Below, one piece after another: positions 1-7,015 of a stretch of DNA of 15,782 bases; the stretch's first letter is position 1; each line of letters starts with the position of its first letter. This stretch comes from SIG710 sp045595425 (lineage in GTDB: Bacteria; Bacillota; Clostridia; Oscillospirales; CAG-272): NCBI GenBank assembly GCA_045595425.1, contig JAZOAL010000058.1:1-15782 (forward strand), read 5' to 3'. The translations under genes and the position numbers were made by a program. The notes under the pieces were generated by a model. The model saw nothing but the letters and a program-made list of their open reading frames with translations, ran no database searches and was not told the origin of the DNA.

Positions 1-36
1 TGTTCTTTAATTATACCCGCCTAAGAAATCTTTAAA

Positions 37-453
37 TTACTTCTTCTTAGGTCTCTTTGCGCCGTACTTGGAACGGCTCTGGTTACGGTTTGCAACACCC
101 TGTGCGTCGAGTGTACCACGAATGATGTGATAACGAACACCGGGGAGGTCACGAACTCTTCCGCCTCGGATAAGCACAACGGAGTGTTCCTGGATGTTGT
201 GTCCGATGCCGGGGATATAAGTTGTAGCCTCAAGGCCGTTTGTAAGTCTTACTCTGGCGATCTTACGGAGCGCGGAGTTAGGCTTCTTCGGGCTTGTTGT
301 GGATACCTTTGTGCAAACGCCTCTCTTCTGGGGAGACGACTGGTTTGTCGTAGCGTTCTTAAGAGCATTGAAGCCCTTCTGGAGCACGGGGCTCTTGGAC
401 TTATAAACTCTGTCGCTGCGACCCTGTCTTACAAGCTGGTTAAATGTTGGCAT
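37..453 (-). CDS. rpsL: 30S ribosomal protein S12
   Basis: S12 sits in the decoding centre of the small ribosomal subunit and helps monitor codon-anticodon pairing. The 138-residue protein opens MPTFNQLVRQ, carries the conserved CTKV...SPKKPNSALRK block (residues 47-64), the loop GGRVRDLPGVRYH (98-109) and the basic end SKYGAKRPKKK. It has the insert that makes Bacillus-type S12 about 13 residues longer than that of E. coli. The ATG at 453 is chosen because an AAGGAGG site lies just upstream; the reading frame stays open to 507 but those 18 extra codons are not S12-like. Lys56 (E. coli K43) is present, but residue 101 (E. coli K88) is Arg, a substitution linked to streptomycin resistance in other bacteria. 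Residue 54 is Ser where Thr is usual. rpsG would be expected next, beyond the left edge. Confidence 0.97.
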   Translation of the reverse strand: MPTFNQLVRQGRSDRVYKSKSPVLQKGFNALKNATTNQSSPQKRGVCTKVSTTSPKKPNSALRKIARVRLTNGLEATTYIPGIGHNIQEHSVVLIRGGRVRDLPGVRYHIIRGTLDAQGVANRNQSRSKYGAKRPKKK

Positions 454-489
454 TTTCTTCCTCCTTCTTCTGTAATAAATGTTTATATA

Positions 490-549
490 CAGTCGTGTGA
501 CGGGCACACGTTACTGTCATTAAAAGCGCTAATGGGCATAGTTTGCCCA
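490..549 (-). promoter_or_regulatory. structured 5' leader of rpsL (two hairpins)
   Basis: Between the predicted transcription start near 555 and the rpsL ATG there are about 100 untranslated bases with two inverted repeats. One is tgggca/tgccca at 533-549 with a 5-nt loop. The other is cgtgtg/cacacg at 494-510 with loop acggg, extended by cagt/actg (490-493 and 513-516) across a 2-nt bulge. Neither is followed by a T-run, so they do not look like terminators. A ribosomal-protein autoregulatory leader is possible but is inference; I recognise no known family. Confidence 0.45.
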
Positions 550-561
550 ATGCTACACGAC

Positions 562-591
562 ATTATATCATTTTCGGGACAAGTTTGTCAA
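562..591 (-). promoter_or_regulatory. sigma-A promoter of rpsL
   Basis: On the minus strand TTGACA (586-591) is followed after 18 bases by TATAAT (562-567), preceded by TGA so that it also forms an extended -10 (TGNTATAAT). This near-consensus promoter fits a highly expressed ribosomal protein operon and shows that rpsL is not simply a read-through product of tatD. Confidence 0.85.
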
Positions 592-707
592 GCATGAATA
601 TTTCACCGCAAAATTTTCTCCCTTTTGCACAAAACAAGTGCTCCAAAATCATCTTTTTTGACCATTTTTTACGGCATATTATCCATCATCTTTACCAAAA
701 ATACATT

Positions 708-1502
708 TTAAAGTATGAGCCCGAACAAATCTGCGGCATTTTTCGCGGTCAAAGCGGCAAAATCAGCGGCAGAAGCGCCGTGAATATCGGCAAGAGCCTC
801 AAGAGTGAGATACATAAGCCCCGAATGATTAAGCTCTCCCCTATGGGGATGAGGCGCAAGGTAGGGGCAATCCGTCTCTATAAGAAGTCTGTCATGAGGA
901 ACGATAGCGGCGACCTCCTTTACCTTTGCGGCATTTTTAAAGGTCAGCACGCCCGAAAATGAGATATACCATCCCATTTTAACAAGCTCCTTTGCCATTT
1001 CCGCGCTTCCGCTGTATGAATGAAAAACTCCGCGCACACCGGGATATCGGCGAACGGTATCAAAGCAATCTCCGTGTGCCTCTCTGTCGTGGATTATCAC
1101 GGGCATATCAAGCTCTTCCGCAAGAGAAAGCTGTCTCTCAAAGAACTCCTGCTGCCAAGGCTTGTCCGTTCCCTCATAGTGATAATCAAGCCCGATCTCA
1201 CCTATGGCAACTATCTTCTTCTCCGCCCTGCCTTCAAGGGTCTTTGCGAGTCTTGACATTTCAAAATCGACATCGGTATAAAAACGGCAGTCGCTTGGAT
1301 GTATCCCCACCGCCGCATACATATTTTTATATTTTGCCGCCTGTGCTATGCACTCATCGGCGTTTTCATTACTTGTGCCCACATTTATTATCCAACCGAC
1401 ATCGCCCGAGAAAAGGGCGGAGAGGATATCCTCCGCTCCGCCTTCATGCTCCCGCTTGAATCGCTCATCATAATAATGCGCGTGCGAATCAAACATTTTC
1501 AT
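708..1502 (-). CDS. tatD: TatD family metal-dependent hydrolase (DNase)
   Basis: TatD-type proteins are TIM-barrel metal hydrolases with 3'-5' exonuclease or DNase activity. The 264-residue product has the family hallmarks: the N-terminal metal ligand motif FDSHAHYYD (residues 4-12), GIHPSD, the metal-ligand Glu in VAIGEIGLDYHYE, PVIIHDREA, VFHSYSG and the C-terminal signature LLIETDCPYLAPHPHRG. The length is normal for the family. The gene starts 20 bases after metG stops and has only a weak ribosome site (TAGG), so it is probably co-expressed with metG; the metG-tatD pair is conserved in Firmicutes (metS-yabD of B. subtilis). An alternative ATG at 1496 would shorten it by two residues. Confidence 0.93.
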   Translation of the reverse strand: MKMFDSHAHYYDERFKREHEGGAEDILSALFSGDVGWIINVGTSNENADECIAQAAKYKNMYAAVGIHPSDCRFYTDVDFEMSRLAKTLEGRAEKKIVAIGEIGLDYHYEGTDKPWQQEFFERQLSLAEELDMPVIIHDREAHGDCFDTVRRYPGVRGVFHSYSGSAEMAKELVKMGWYISFSGVLTFKNAAKVKEVAAIVPHDRLLIETDCPYLAPHPHRGELNHSGLMYLTLEALADIHGASAADFAALTAKNAADLFGLIL

Positions 1503-1522
1503 GATTATTACCTATAATATTA

Positions 1523-3487
1523 TTATCTGACTCTTTCACCGAGAGGTGTATCATCCGAAAGGAATACAACTCTGATCTCTTCCTCGCCGGAAGCCATGAT
1601 CATACCGTTGGATTCGATGCCGCAAAGGTTTGCGGGCTTAAGGTTTGCAACAACTATGATCTTCTTGCCGATCATCTGCTCAGGCTCATAGAATTTCGCG
1701 ATACCCGAAACAACAGTTCTCTTCTCATATCCGAGATCAATGGTGAGCTTAAGAAGCTTCTTCGCCTTCGGAACCTTTTCGCACTCGATAACCTTTGCTG
1801 TGCGCAGCTCGACCTTCATGAAGTCGTCTATTCCGATCTGCGCAACGCCCTCGGGCTTTTCGATCTTCTTTTCAGCCGCCTGCGCCGCCTTCACCTGCGC
1901 TTCAAGCTCTGCCTGAAGCTCTTCAAGCATAGCCTTTTCATCAATTCTCGCAAAGAGGACCTTGCTCTCGCCCGTCTTTGTTCCCGCAGTCATGCCGCAG
2001 AACCTATCGGCACTGCCGATGGTATCAAAGGAACGTGCATCCGTGCCAAGTCTTTCGAGAATATCCTCTGCGCTTTCGGGAATGAAGGGCAGAAGCATTA
2101 CAGCTCCCCAACGGATAGTTTCAAGCAGGTTATAGAGAACGGTATCAAGACGTTCCTTCGCCTCTGGATCCTTAGCGAGAACCCAAGGAGTGGTCTCGTC
2201 GATATACTTATTCGCGCGGCGGAGCATACCGAAGATATGTTCCAGCGCGTCGGCGATCTTATATTCGTCCATATTAGCCGTAAACTTCTCAAAAGCCTGC
2301 ACAGAGGCCATCTTCAGCTCTTCATCAAGTGCATCGGGAGCCAAAGGCTCGGGAATAACGGAATCATTATACTTTTTCAGCATATCGAGAGTACGCTTGA
2401 AGAGGTTGCCCAGATTGTTTACAAGATCGGCATTATAGCGGGTAATAACGCTCTCATAGGTGATAGAACCATCAGAAGCGAAGGGCATCTCGGAAAGTGC
2501 ATAATAGCGCACTCCGTCAACGCCGAAACGCTTTGCAAGGTCATCGGCATATATAACATTTCCCTTAGATTTTGACATTTTGTCCTCACCGAAATTGAAC
2601 CAAGGATGACCAAACACCTTTTTCGGCAGCGGAACATCAAGAGCCATAAGCATAATAGGCCAATAGATAGTATGGAAACGAAGAATATCCTTACCGATCA
2701 TATGAACGTCCGCAGGCCAATACTTATTAAAGAGCTCGGGCTGTTCGGCAAGGTCGGGATCATAGCCGAGAGCTGTGATATAATTGGAAAGTGCGTCGAT
2801 CCAAACATAAATAACATGCTTGGGGTCAAAATCAACAGGAACGCCCCACTTAAAGGCTGTTCTTGAAACGCAGAGATCCTGCAATCCGCCCTCAACCTTA
2901 AGGAAGTTGTTTATCATTTCCTTCTTTCGGGATTCGGGCTGAATGAAATCAGGGTTCTCTTCAATATATTTAATGAGTCTGTCAGCATACTTGCTCATCT
3001 TGAAGAAATAGGATTCTTCCCTCGTCTTCTGAACGCTTCTGCCGCAATCGGGGCACTTGCCGTCAGTTATCTGCGTATCCGTGAAGAAGGACTCGCAGGG
3101 GGTGCAGTACCAGCCCTCGTAATATCCCTTATAGATATCGCCCTTGTCATAGAGCTTTTTAAATATCTTCTCAACGCTCTTTTCATGATAATCATCGGTA
3201 GTGCGGATGAACTTATCATAGCTTGTGTTCATCAGATCCCAAATGCCCTTGATCTCTCCGGCAACGCCGTCAACATAGGCTTTGGGGGTAATACCTGCTT
3301 CACCAGCAAGATTTTCGATCTTCTGACCGTGCTCATCCGTACCCGTGAGGAAGAACACATCGTAACCGCGCTGTCTTTTATAGCGCGCGACCGCATCGGT
3401 CATGATCACCTCATATGTATTGCCAAAGTGAGGCTTTCTCGAAGCATAAGCAATGGCGGTCGTGATATAAAACTTTTCCTTTTCCAT
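1523..3487 (-). CDS. metG: methionyl-tRNA synthetase
   Basis: Charges tRNA-Met with methionine in the cytoplasm. The 654-residue protein has a class I catalytic core with the ATP-binding signature written HFGN (residues 20-23) instead of HIGH, the FLTGTDEHGQKI block, a zinc knuckle with cysteine pairs CTPC (128-131) and CPDC (145-148), and the second ATP signature KMSKS (303-307). The anticodon-binding helical domain follows, and from about residue 552 there is a fused OB-fold tRNA-binding domain (MKVELRTAKV...VVSGIA...ANLKPANLCGIES) that promotes dimerisation and tRNA binding in this subtype. It lies 11 bases after the membrane-protein gene, with a modest AAGG ribosome site. There is no room for a T-box or SAM riboswitch directly upstream. 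Length and domain order are complete. Confidence 0.97.
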   Translation of the reverse strand: MEKEKFYITTAIAYASRKPHFGNTYEVIMTDAVARYKRQRGYDVFFLTGTDEHGQKIENLAGEAGITPKAYVDGVAGEIKGIWDLMNTSYDKFIRTTDDYHEKSVEKIFKKLYDKGDIYKGYYEGWYCTPCESFFTDTQITDGKCPDCGRSVQKTREESYFFKMSKYADRLIKYIEENPDFIQPESRKKEMINNFLKVEGGLQDLCVSRTAFKWGVPVDFDPKHVIYVWIDALSNYITALGYDPDLAEQPELFNKYWPADVHMIGKDILRFHTIYWPIMLMALDVPLPKKVFGHPWFNFGEDKMSKSKGNVIYADDLAKRFGVDGVRYYALSEMPFASDGSITYESVITRYNADLVNNLGNLFKRTLDMLKKYNDSVIPEPLAPDALDEELKMASVQAFEKFTANMDEYKIADALEHIFGMLRRANKYIDETTPWVLAKDPEAKERLDTVLYNLLETIRWGAVMLLPFIPESAEDILERLGTDARSFDTIGSADRFCGMTAGTKTGESKVLFARIDEKAMLEELQAELEAQVKAAQAAEKKIEKPEGVAQIGIDDFMKVELRTAKVIECEKVPKAKKLLKLTIDLGYEKRTVVSGIAKFYEPEQMIGKKIIVVANLKPANLCGIESNGMIMASGEEEIRVVFLSDDTPLGERVR

Positions 3488-3498
3488 GATGTATAACC

Positions 3499-4266
3499 TT
3501 ACTTTCTATAATATTCCGGAGTTGTGCACCCAACAAAATATGAGGCGCAAAGCTGGGCTGATAACATATAAAGGGGCAAAAAATAAACAAAAAACAATAT
3601 ACCGAGGGTGAGTATTGACAGAAAAAGAAGGGGCATAAAGCTAACATTAAAGGCAGATATTTCAAAAGCCTCACCTTTTACAGTCTTTTTGGCAGCCGAA
3701 AAAGCCTCAGTGAGGCTTCCGCTCTCAAAATACGCGGCAGGCAAAACAAAAGTCCTCGTAAAAGCCCCCGACAAAAACGGCAAAGCAATTGCCGAGCAGA
3801 TCAAAGCCGGAACAGAAAAAAACTCGGCGTAGATGCCCTCAAAAGCATACGCAATACATCTGCCCACAGCAAAAGACATAACAAGCAGAACCAGCATATC
3901 AGCCAAAGCTGTGATCGCCAGCACATAAGCATCGCGAACACGCAAGCGGTCATAAGCCCAAAGGATATCCCCTATCTCGGTATTCTCCCCAAGAGACATT
4001 CGATAAGCCATTCTCGAAAGTCCGATGATGAGCGGGGCAGAAACGATGAACAAAATGACAAGCTCCGCCGCCAAAAGATATCCTGTTATCTTTGCCCCCA
4101 AAAACAGGCAGACAGTTTCAAACAGATAGATCACCGCCTCGATCAGGGCAAGCATAATGAAGGTCGCACCAACGAAACGCAGAAGGTTACCCCGCTCGCT
4201 CATCGCGCGTTTTGCACTGTATTTAAAATACAGCCTTCTGTCTCGGCTCATTTCAAGCTTCGACAT
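3499..4266 (-). CDS. polytopic membrane protein of unknown function (weakly DUF975-like)
   Basis: I do not recognise this 255-residue protein with confidence. It has a short basic N-terminus and about five to six hydrophobic spans, at roughly residues 28-55, 59-82, 113-136, 146-176 and 205-240. The last stretch, after an amphipathic TEAFSAAKKTVKG segment, ends in a long hydrophobic hairpin and an SxYF-like end. That layout resembles DUF975 integral membrane proteins, but the match is by eye only. The start is set by a strong GGAGGTGA site four bases before the ATG, and a promoter lies just upstream. It is the first gene of the operon that continues into metG after 11 bases, so its transcript probably carries metG. 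No catalytic motif is visible, so no function is proposed. Confidence 0.75.
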   Translation of the reverse strand: MSKLEMSRDRRLYFKYSAKRAMSERGNLLRFVGATFIMLALIEAVIYLFETVCLFLGAKITGYLLAAELVILFIVSAPLIIGLSRMAYRMSLGENTEIGDILWAYDRLRVRDAYVLAITALADMLVLLVMSFAVGRCIAYAFEGIYAEFFSVPALICSAIALPFLSGAFTRTFVLPAAYFESGSLTEAFSAAKKTVKGEAFEISAFNVSFMPLLFLSILTLGILFFVYFLPLYMLSAQLCASYFVGCTTPEYYRK

Positions 4267-4304
4267 TTTCTCACCTCCGACATCACATGATTCACTATTT
4301 TATT

Positions 4305-4333
4305 ATTATAACAGAAAAATCCGTTTAATACAA
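4305..4333 (-). promoter_or_regulatory. sigma-A promoter of the membrane protein-metG-tatD operon
   Basis: Minus-strand TTGTAT (4328-4333), a 17-base spacer and TATAAT (4305-4310), with TGT directly before the -10 giving an extended -10 element. It sits about 40 bases upstream of the ATG at 4266. I see no equally good promoter for metG or tatD alone. Confidence 0.75.
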
Positions 4334-4413
4334 TAGTTTCCGCAATTTTTATCTCAAAAGACTGATTAGAAAGTTAAAAAATTGCAAAAAGATATTTGTG
4401 AGGTGATGATTTA

Positions 4414-4836
4414 ATGAATAAAAAACATATTTTTTCGGCGCAGTCACCCTTTGCGGAGCTGACGCTGATTTTTATAACGGGAGCGGTAATATATTATTCC
4501 ATCGAGCTTATGTGGCGCGGCTATTCCCATTCCGCAATGGCTTTGCTCGGCGGATTCTGCTTTCTTTCCCTTTATCTTATCGGAAGGACTTTTCCGGAAA
4601 TGCCGATTTTGCTTTACTGCATAATCGGAGGTATAGTCATAAGCATTTTGGAGCTTGCGGCAGGTGAAATACTCAATATTCACCTTGGGCTTGGCATATG
4701 GGACTATTCAGACCTGCCTCTTAATTTCAGAGGTCAGATATGCCTGCTTTTCAGCTTCTTTTGGTGTCTTATTTCTCTGCCGGCAAATTTTCTTGCACGA
4801 ATAATGCGTACAAAAATATTCGGATACGAAACATAA
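4414..4836 (+). CDS. small membrane protein, putative CmpB-type ABC transporter family (PF06541-like)
   Basis: A 140-residue protein with four hydrophobic segments (about residues 15-32, 40-58, 66-90 and 107-130). The stretch IWDYSDLPLNFRGQICLLFS (94-113) is the hallmark of the family annotated as putative ABC-transporter type IV/CmpB, in which WDYS..P.N..G.ICL..S is conserved before the last helix. Despite the name, no transport activity is established for the family that I can cite, and there is no ATPase beside it. The ATG is supported by gtgaggtgatg upstream. The gene diverges from the 4266 membrane-protein gene across 147 bases, in which I see no convincing plus-strand promoter. It converges on carD and shares its terminator. 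Confidence 0.82.
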   Translation: MNKKHIFSAQSPFAELTLIFITGAVIYYSIELMWRGYSHSAMALLGGFCFLSLYLIGRTFPEMPILLYCIIGGIVISILELAAGEILNIHLGLGIWDYSDLPLNFRGQICLLFSFFWCLISLPANFLARIMRTKIFGYET

Positions 4837-4896
4837 TCGGCAGAATATTTTTCTCTTTCCGCATAAAAAGCACTCGCCCATCCCACAATTGAAGCT

Positions 4897-4944
4897 GCGG
4901 TGTAAAATAAAAGAGGGCTGTTGCCCTCTTTTATTTTACACCGC
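4897..4944. terminator. bidirectional intrinsic terminator shared by the CmpB-like gene and carD
   Basis: A perfect 22-base inverted repeat (arms 4897-4918 and 4923-4944) around a 4-base loop TGTT. Its core aaaagagggc/gccctctttt gives a GC-rich stem followed by T-rich tails on both strands, so it can end transcription in either direction. The outer part of the stem contains the last three sense codons and the stop codon of carD (stop at 4936-4938). Confidence 0.93.
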
Positions 4945-5442
4945 CATTCCGATGTTATCCTCTATATATTTTTCAACGTTCTCCTCAGGGATCTCAAGCA
5001 CGGTCGCCATCTCCTTATATAGGAAACGCTTGGCATTATCAGAATAGGAGCGTTCAGCATCCGAAACCTTTTTGCCTCCGTCTCTGCCATTGAGAGTACG
5101 GTCATAAACGGTTTTAATTATCCGCACCCATTCAGCAGGGTCACCCGAACGAATAGCAATGCTGTATTTTTCCTTTAAAAGCTTAAGATTGCTCTCTTCA
5201 AAGAGAGGCAAATGCTCGATTTTTGCTATCAGTGCGGCAATATCACCCTTTGTCATTACTCTGCGTATCAGAGACTCCGCACCGTCAACGGGAACAAAAG
5301 CTGTGCTGTTACCGCCATGTGTCGAATGGAGAACATAATACTTCACATCTGTTTTCACATCTGAAAACGGTGAAGACACAATATCGTCAATGCGGCAAAT
5401 ACCCTCCGAGCCGTAGAAAACATATTCGTTTATTTCAAACAT
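4936..5442 (-). CDS. CarD/CdnL family RNA polymerase-binding regulator
   Basis: CarD-type proteins bind the beta subunit of RNA polymerase through an N-terminal Tudor-like domain and stabilise open promoter complexes. The 168-residue product begins FEINEYVFYGSEGICRIDDI, the typical CarD opening, continues through YYVLHSTHGG..TAFVPVD (the RNA polymerase-interacting domain, about residues 1-65), and then has a helical C-terminal domain with basic and acidic stretches ending SDNAKRFLYKEMATVLEIPEENVEKYI. That second half is the usual DNA-binding helical domain of the family. The start has an AGGAGG site seven bases upstream. The gene is monocistronic, with its own extended -10 promoter and its own terminator. 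Known Firmicutes CarD-like proteins vary in role, so the exact regulon cannot be read here. Confidence 0.9.
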   Translation of the reverse strand: MFEINEYVFYGSEGICRIDDIVSSPFSDVKTDVKYYVLHSTHGGNSTAFVPVDGAESLIRRVMTKGDIAALIAKIEHLPLFEESNLKLLKEKYSIAIRSGDPAEWVRIIKTVYDRTLNGRDGGKKVSDAERSYSDNAKRFLYKEMATVLEIPEENVEKYIEDNIGMAV

Positions 5443-5491
5443 TCCCCTGCCTCCTGTCCTAAAAAGTCAAATCAAAAGAATTTATATGTAT

Positions 5492-5500
5492 ATTATACCA
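5492..5500 (-). promoter_or_regulatory. extended -10 promoter of carD
   Basis: Minus-strand TGGTATAAT (5492-5500) matches the extended -10 consensus TGNTATAAT. No good -35 is visible about 17 bases upstream, where an A/T-rich palindrome (5501-5515) lies instead. The expected start near 5485 would give a leader of about 40 bases before the ATG at 5442. Confidence 0.65.
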
Positions 5501-5567
5501 TTTTTTCCGAAAAAAAGACATAGGCAAATTTCACAAAAAATTGCCCAAAGAAAAGTTTTTATTGTTG

Positions 5568-5599
5568 TTTTGCCTTTTCTCTTGAATTTCAAGGCAAAA
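5568..5599. repeat. 9-bp inverted repeat upstream of carD
   Basis: ttttgcctt (5568-5576) and aaggcaaaa (5591-5599) are perfect inverted copies separated by 14 bases. The right arm lies inside the spacer of the plus-strand promoter candidate at 5582-5610, so an operator is conceivable. There is no T-run suited to a terminator. Function unknown. Confidence 0.4.
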
Positions 5600-5610
5600 T
5601 ATGCTATCAT
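5582..5610 (+). promoter_or_regulatory. candidate promoter reading toward the SDR gene
   Basis: TTGAAT (5582-5587), 17-base spacer, TATCAT (5605-5610). It is the only reasonable plus-strand promoter I can see between carD and the SDR gene. It lies on the far side of the 5653-6079 element, about 520 bases before the SDR start. Confidence 0.4.
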
Positions 5611-5652
5611 ACTAACAAATAGGTAAACTCTGAAAGCTTATTTTCAAATCGG

Positions 5653-6079
5653 TAAACAATAATTTGGCAGGGAAAAGTAACTTGCAGTCTATGAGATCCT
5701 TCACTGCGTTCAGGATGACATTTGTGAGTCGTTTGTGTATCTTTTTCTACGGCAAATCTCCTGATTTTTCCATGTAGTAAAAGCTACAAATGAGCACTAT
5801 CTGTCATCCTGAACGCAGTGAAGGATCTCATGTGGGGAAACTAACTTTCTGCCTTCTAAAATCTTATTTTTTCGTTATAGAAAGCCGCAAAATCAGTGCT
5901 CACCGAAAAGTCATCCCCAGCGTAGTCGAGGGATCTATGTTAGGTATTTGATGAATACATCTCAGATCGCCTATGCTCGGAAATTGTTTATAGATCCCTC
6001 GGGATGACTTTTCGGTAGTGTTCGCCCTGTTCACTAATTTTTATTTGCCTTAACTAACAGCCCGACAAATTATTGTTTA
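5653..6079. mobile_element. MITE-like non-coding element, copy 1 (427 bp, composite)
   Basis: The ends are imperfect 16-base terminal inverted repeats: taaacaataatttggc at 5653-5668 and gacaaattattgttta at 6064-6079. The same ends, same orientation and related interior occur at 8625-8838, so this is a dispersed element. Both copies begin and end at TA, which would fit TA target-site duplication as in IS630/mariner MITEs, though this is inference. The interior has no credible gene. It has two nested palindromes: a perfect 30-base inverted repeat (5691-5720 with 5802-5831), and a second one (5902-5937 with 5991-6016) whose arms match except that a 10-base block present in the left arm is missing from the right. 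This element fills most of the gene-free stretch 5443-6129; no transposase is present. Confidence 0.75.
5691..5831. repeat. 30-bp perfect inverted repeat within element copy 1
   Basis: Arms 5691-5720 and 5802-5831 are perfect reverse complements, 81 bases apart. The arm contains gtcatcctgaacgcagtga followed by aggatct. It is related to the arms at 8660-8681/8782-8803 and 5902-5937, with the common outline GTCATYC-TGAGC-variable-GAAGGATCT, which I recall as a widespread bacterial repeat type. Confidence 0.85.
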
Positions 6080-6129
6080 GCATTTTAATTTAATGTTTTT
6101 AGATTACCAATAACCTAAGGAATATGATT

Positions 6130-6849
6130 ATGGATAAAAAGGTATTTATAACAGGCGGGTCGCGCGGTATCGGCGCGGCGCTTGTCCGAAAATTTTCAGC
6201 AGCGGGCTGCAAGGTCGCCTTCGCTTATCAATGCAGACATAAAGATGCAAAAGTGCTGTCGGATGAAACAGGAGCCTTTGCCGTTTGCGCCGATCTCTCA
6301 AAAGCCTCTGAATGTGTCGGAGCGGTAAAAGCTGCTGTGGATCAGCTCGGCGGAATTGACATTCTCATAAACAACGCAGGCATTGCGCAGTTCAGCCTTT
6401 TCACCGATATCACTGACGAGGACTGGAGCAGAATGATCTCAGTCAACCTAAGCGCGGCTTTTTATTGCACACGCGAGTGCGCAAAGCCAATGATAAATCA
6501 AAAATATGGAAGGATCATCAATATCAGCTCCATGTGGGGGATAACGGGTGCCTCCTGCGAGGTGCATTATTCGGCTTCAAAGGCAGGTCTTATCGGCATG
6601 ACAAAGGCTCTTGCAAAGGAGCTTGGCCCATCGGGTATTACGGTAAACTGCATATGCCCCGGCGTTATAGAAACCGAGATGAATTCAAGGCTGAGTCATG
6701 AAGATCTCAAAGCCCTCGCGGATGAAACACCCCTCTGCCGACTCGGAAAGCCCGAAGAGGTAGCAGACCTCACCTTCTATCTGGCTTCCGACTCCGCTTC
6801 CTTTATAACCGGTCAGATCATCTCTGCCGATGGCGGTTTTGCGGTGTGA
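6130..6849 (+). CDS. SDR family NAD(P)-dependent oxidoreductase, FabG-like
   Basis: A classical short-chain dehydrogenase/reductase of 239 residues. It has the cofactor-binding glycine motif TGGSRGIG near the N-terminus, the NNAG motif (81-84), the catalytic Ser in NISSMWG (134), and YSASK supplying catalytic Tyr147 and Lys151, followed by the PGVIETEM loop and the C-terminal GQIISADGG signature. These features and the length match 3-oxoacyl-ACP reductases, but many SDRs with other substrates look the same. There is no fatty-acid gene beside it, so the substrate is open. The ATG at 6130 is preferred to an in-frame ATG at 6124 because the AAGG ribosome site (6117-6120) is 9 bases from the former and only 3 from the latter. 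No clear promoter adjoins it; a MITE-like element ends 50 bases upstream. No terminator is visible downstream. Confidence 0.9.
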   Translation: MDKKVFITGGSRGIGAALVRKFSAAGCKVAFAYQCRHKDAKVLSDETGAFAVCADLSKASECVGAVKAAVDQLGGIDILINNAGIAQFSLFTDITDEDWSRMISVNLSAAFYCTRECAKPMINQKYGRIINISSMWGITGASCEVHYSASKAGLIGMTKALAKELGPSGITVNCICPGVIETEMNSRLSHEDLKALADETPLCRLGKPEEVADLTFYLASDSASFITGQIISADGGFAV

Positions 6850-6946
6850 AACCCCAATAATCTTATAGGGAGCAACAAGCTGTTAGGCAAAAATCCCACC
6901 GAGAGCACGTAAATTTCAAAAACATCCCCAAATTAACAAATTATTC

Positions 6947-6975
6947 TTGAATATTCTTCGCTAAGGGTGTATAAT
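6947..6975 (+). promoter_or_regulatory. sigma-A promoter of the mrp gene
   Basis: TTGAAT (6947-6952), a 17-base spacer and a perfect TATAAT (6970-6975) about 40 bases before the ATG at 7016. With no terminator after the SDR gene, read-through from upstream may add to it. Confidence 0.8.
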
Positions 6976-7015
6976 GTAAATATAATGATGTTAAAACCGA
7001 AAGGATGATATTAAA

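Noticed and set aside
10..38. Possible promoter after rpsL (TATAAT on the minus strand at 10-15)
   Set aside because: The only -35 candidate is TTTAAA at a poor 15-base spacing, and the sequence beyond is outside the window.
1523..1523. T-box or SAM riboswitch controlling metG
   Set aside because: metG starts 11 bases after the preceding gene and the operon leader (4267-4304) is too short; no T-box core or SAM-I pattern is visible.
4414..4836. Calling the CmpB-like protein an ABC transporter permease
   Set aside because: It is only 140 residues with four helices and has no ATPase or binding-protein gene beside it; the family name alone does not prove transport.
5653..6079. CRISPR array or tandem repeat in the gene-free stretch
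   Set aside because: The repeats are inverted pairs with unequal spacing, not direct repeats with regular spacers.
6936..6945. acaaattatt, similar to the element terminal repeat, upstream of mrp
   Set aside because: Only ten AT-rich bases match and they adjoin the mrp promoter; chance is the simpler explanation.
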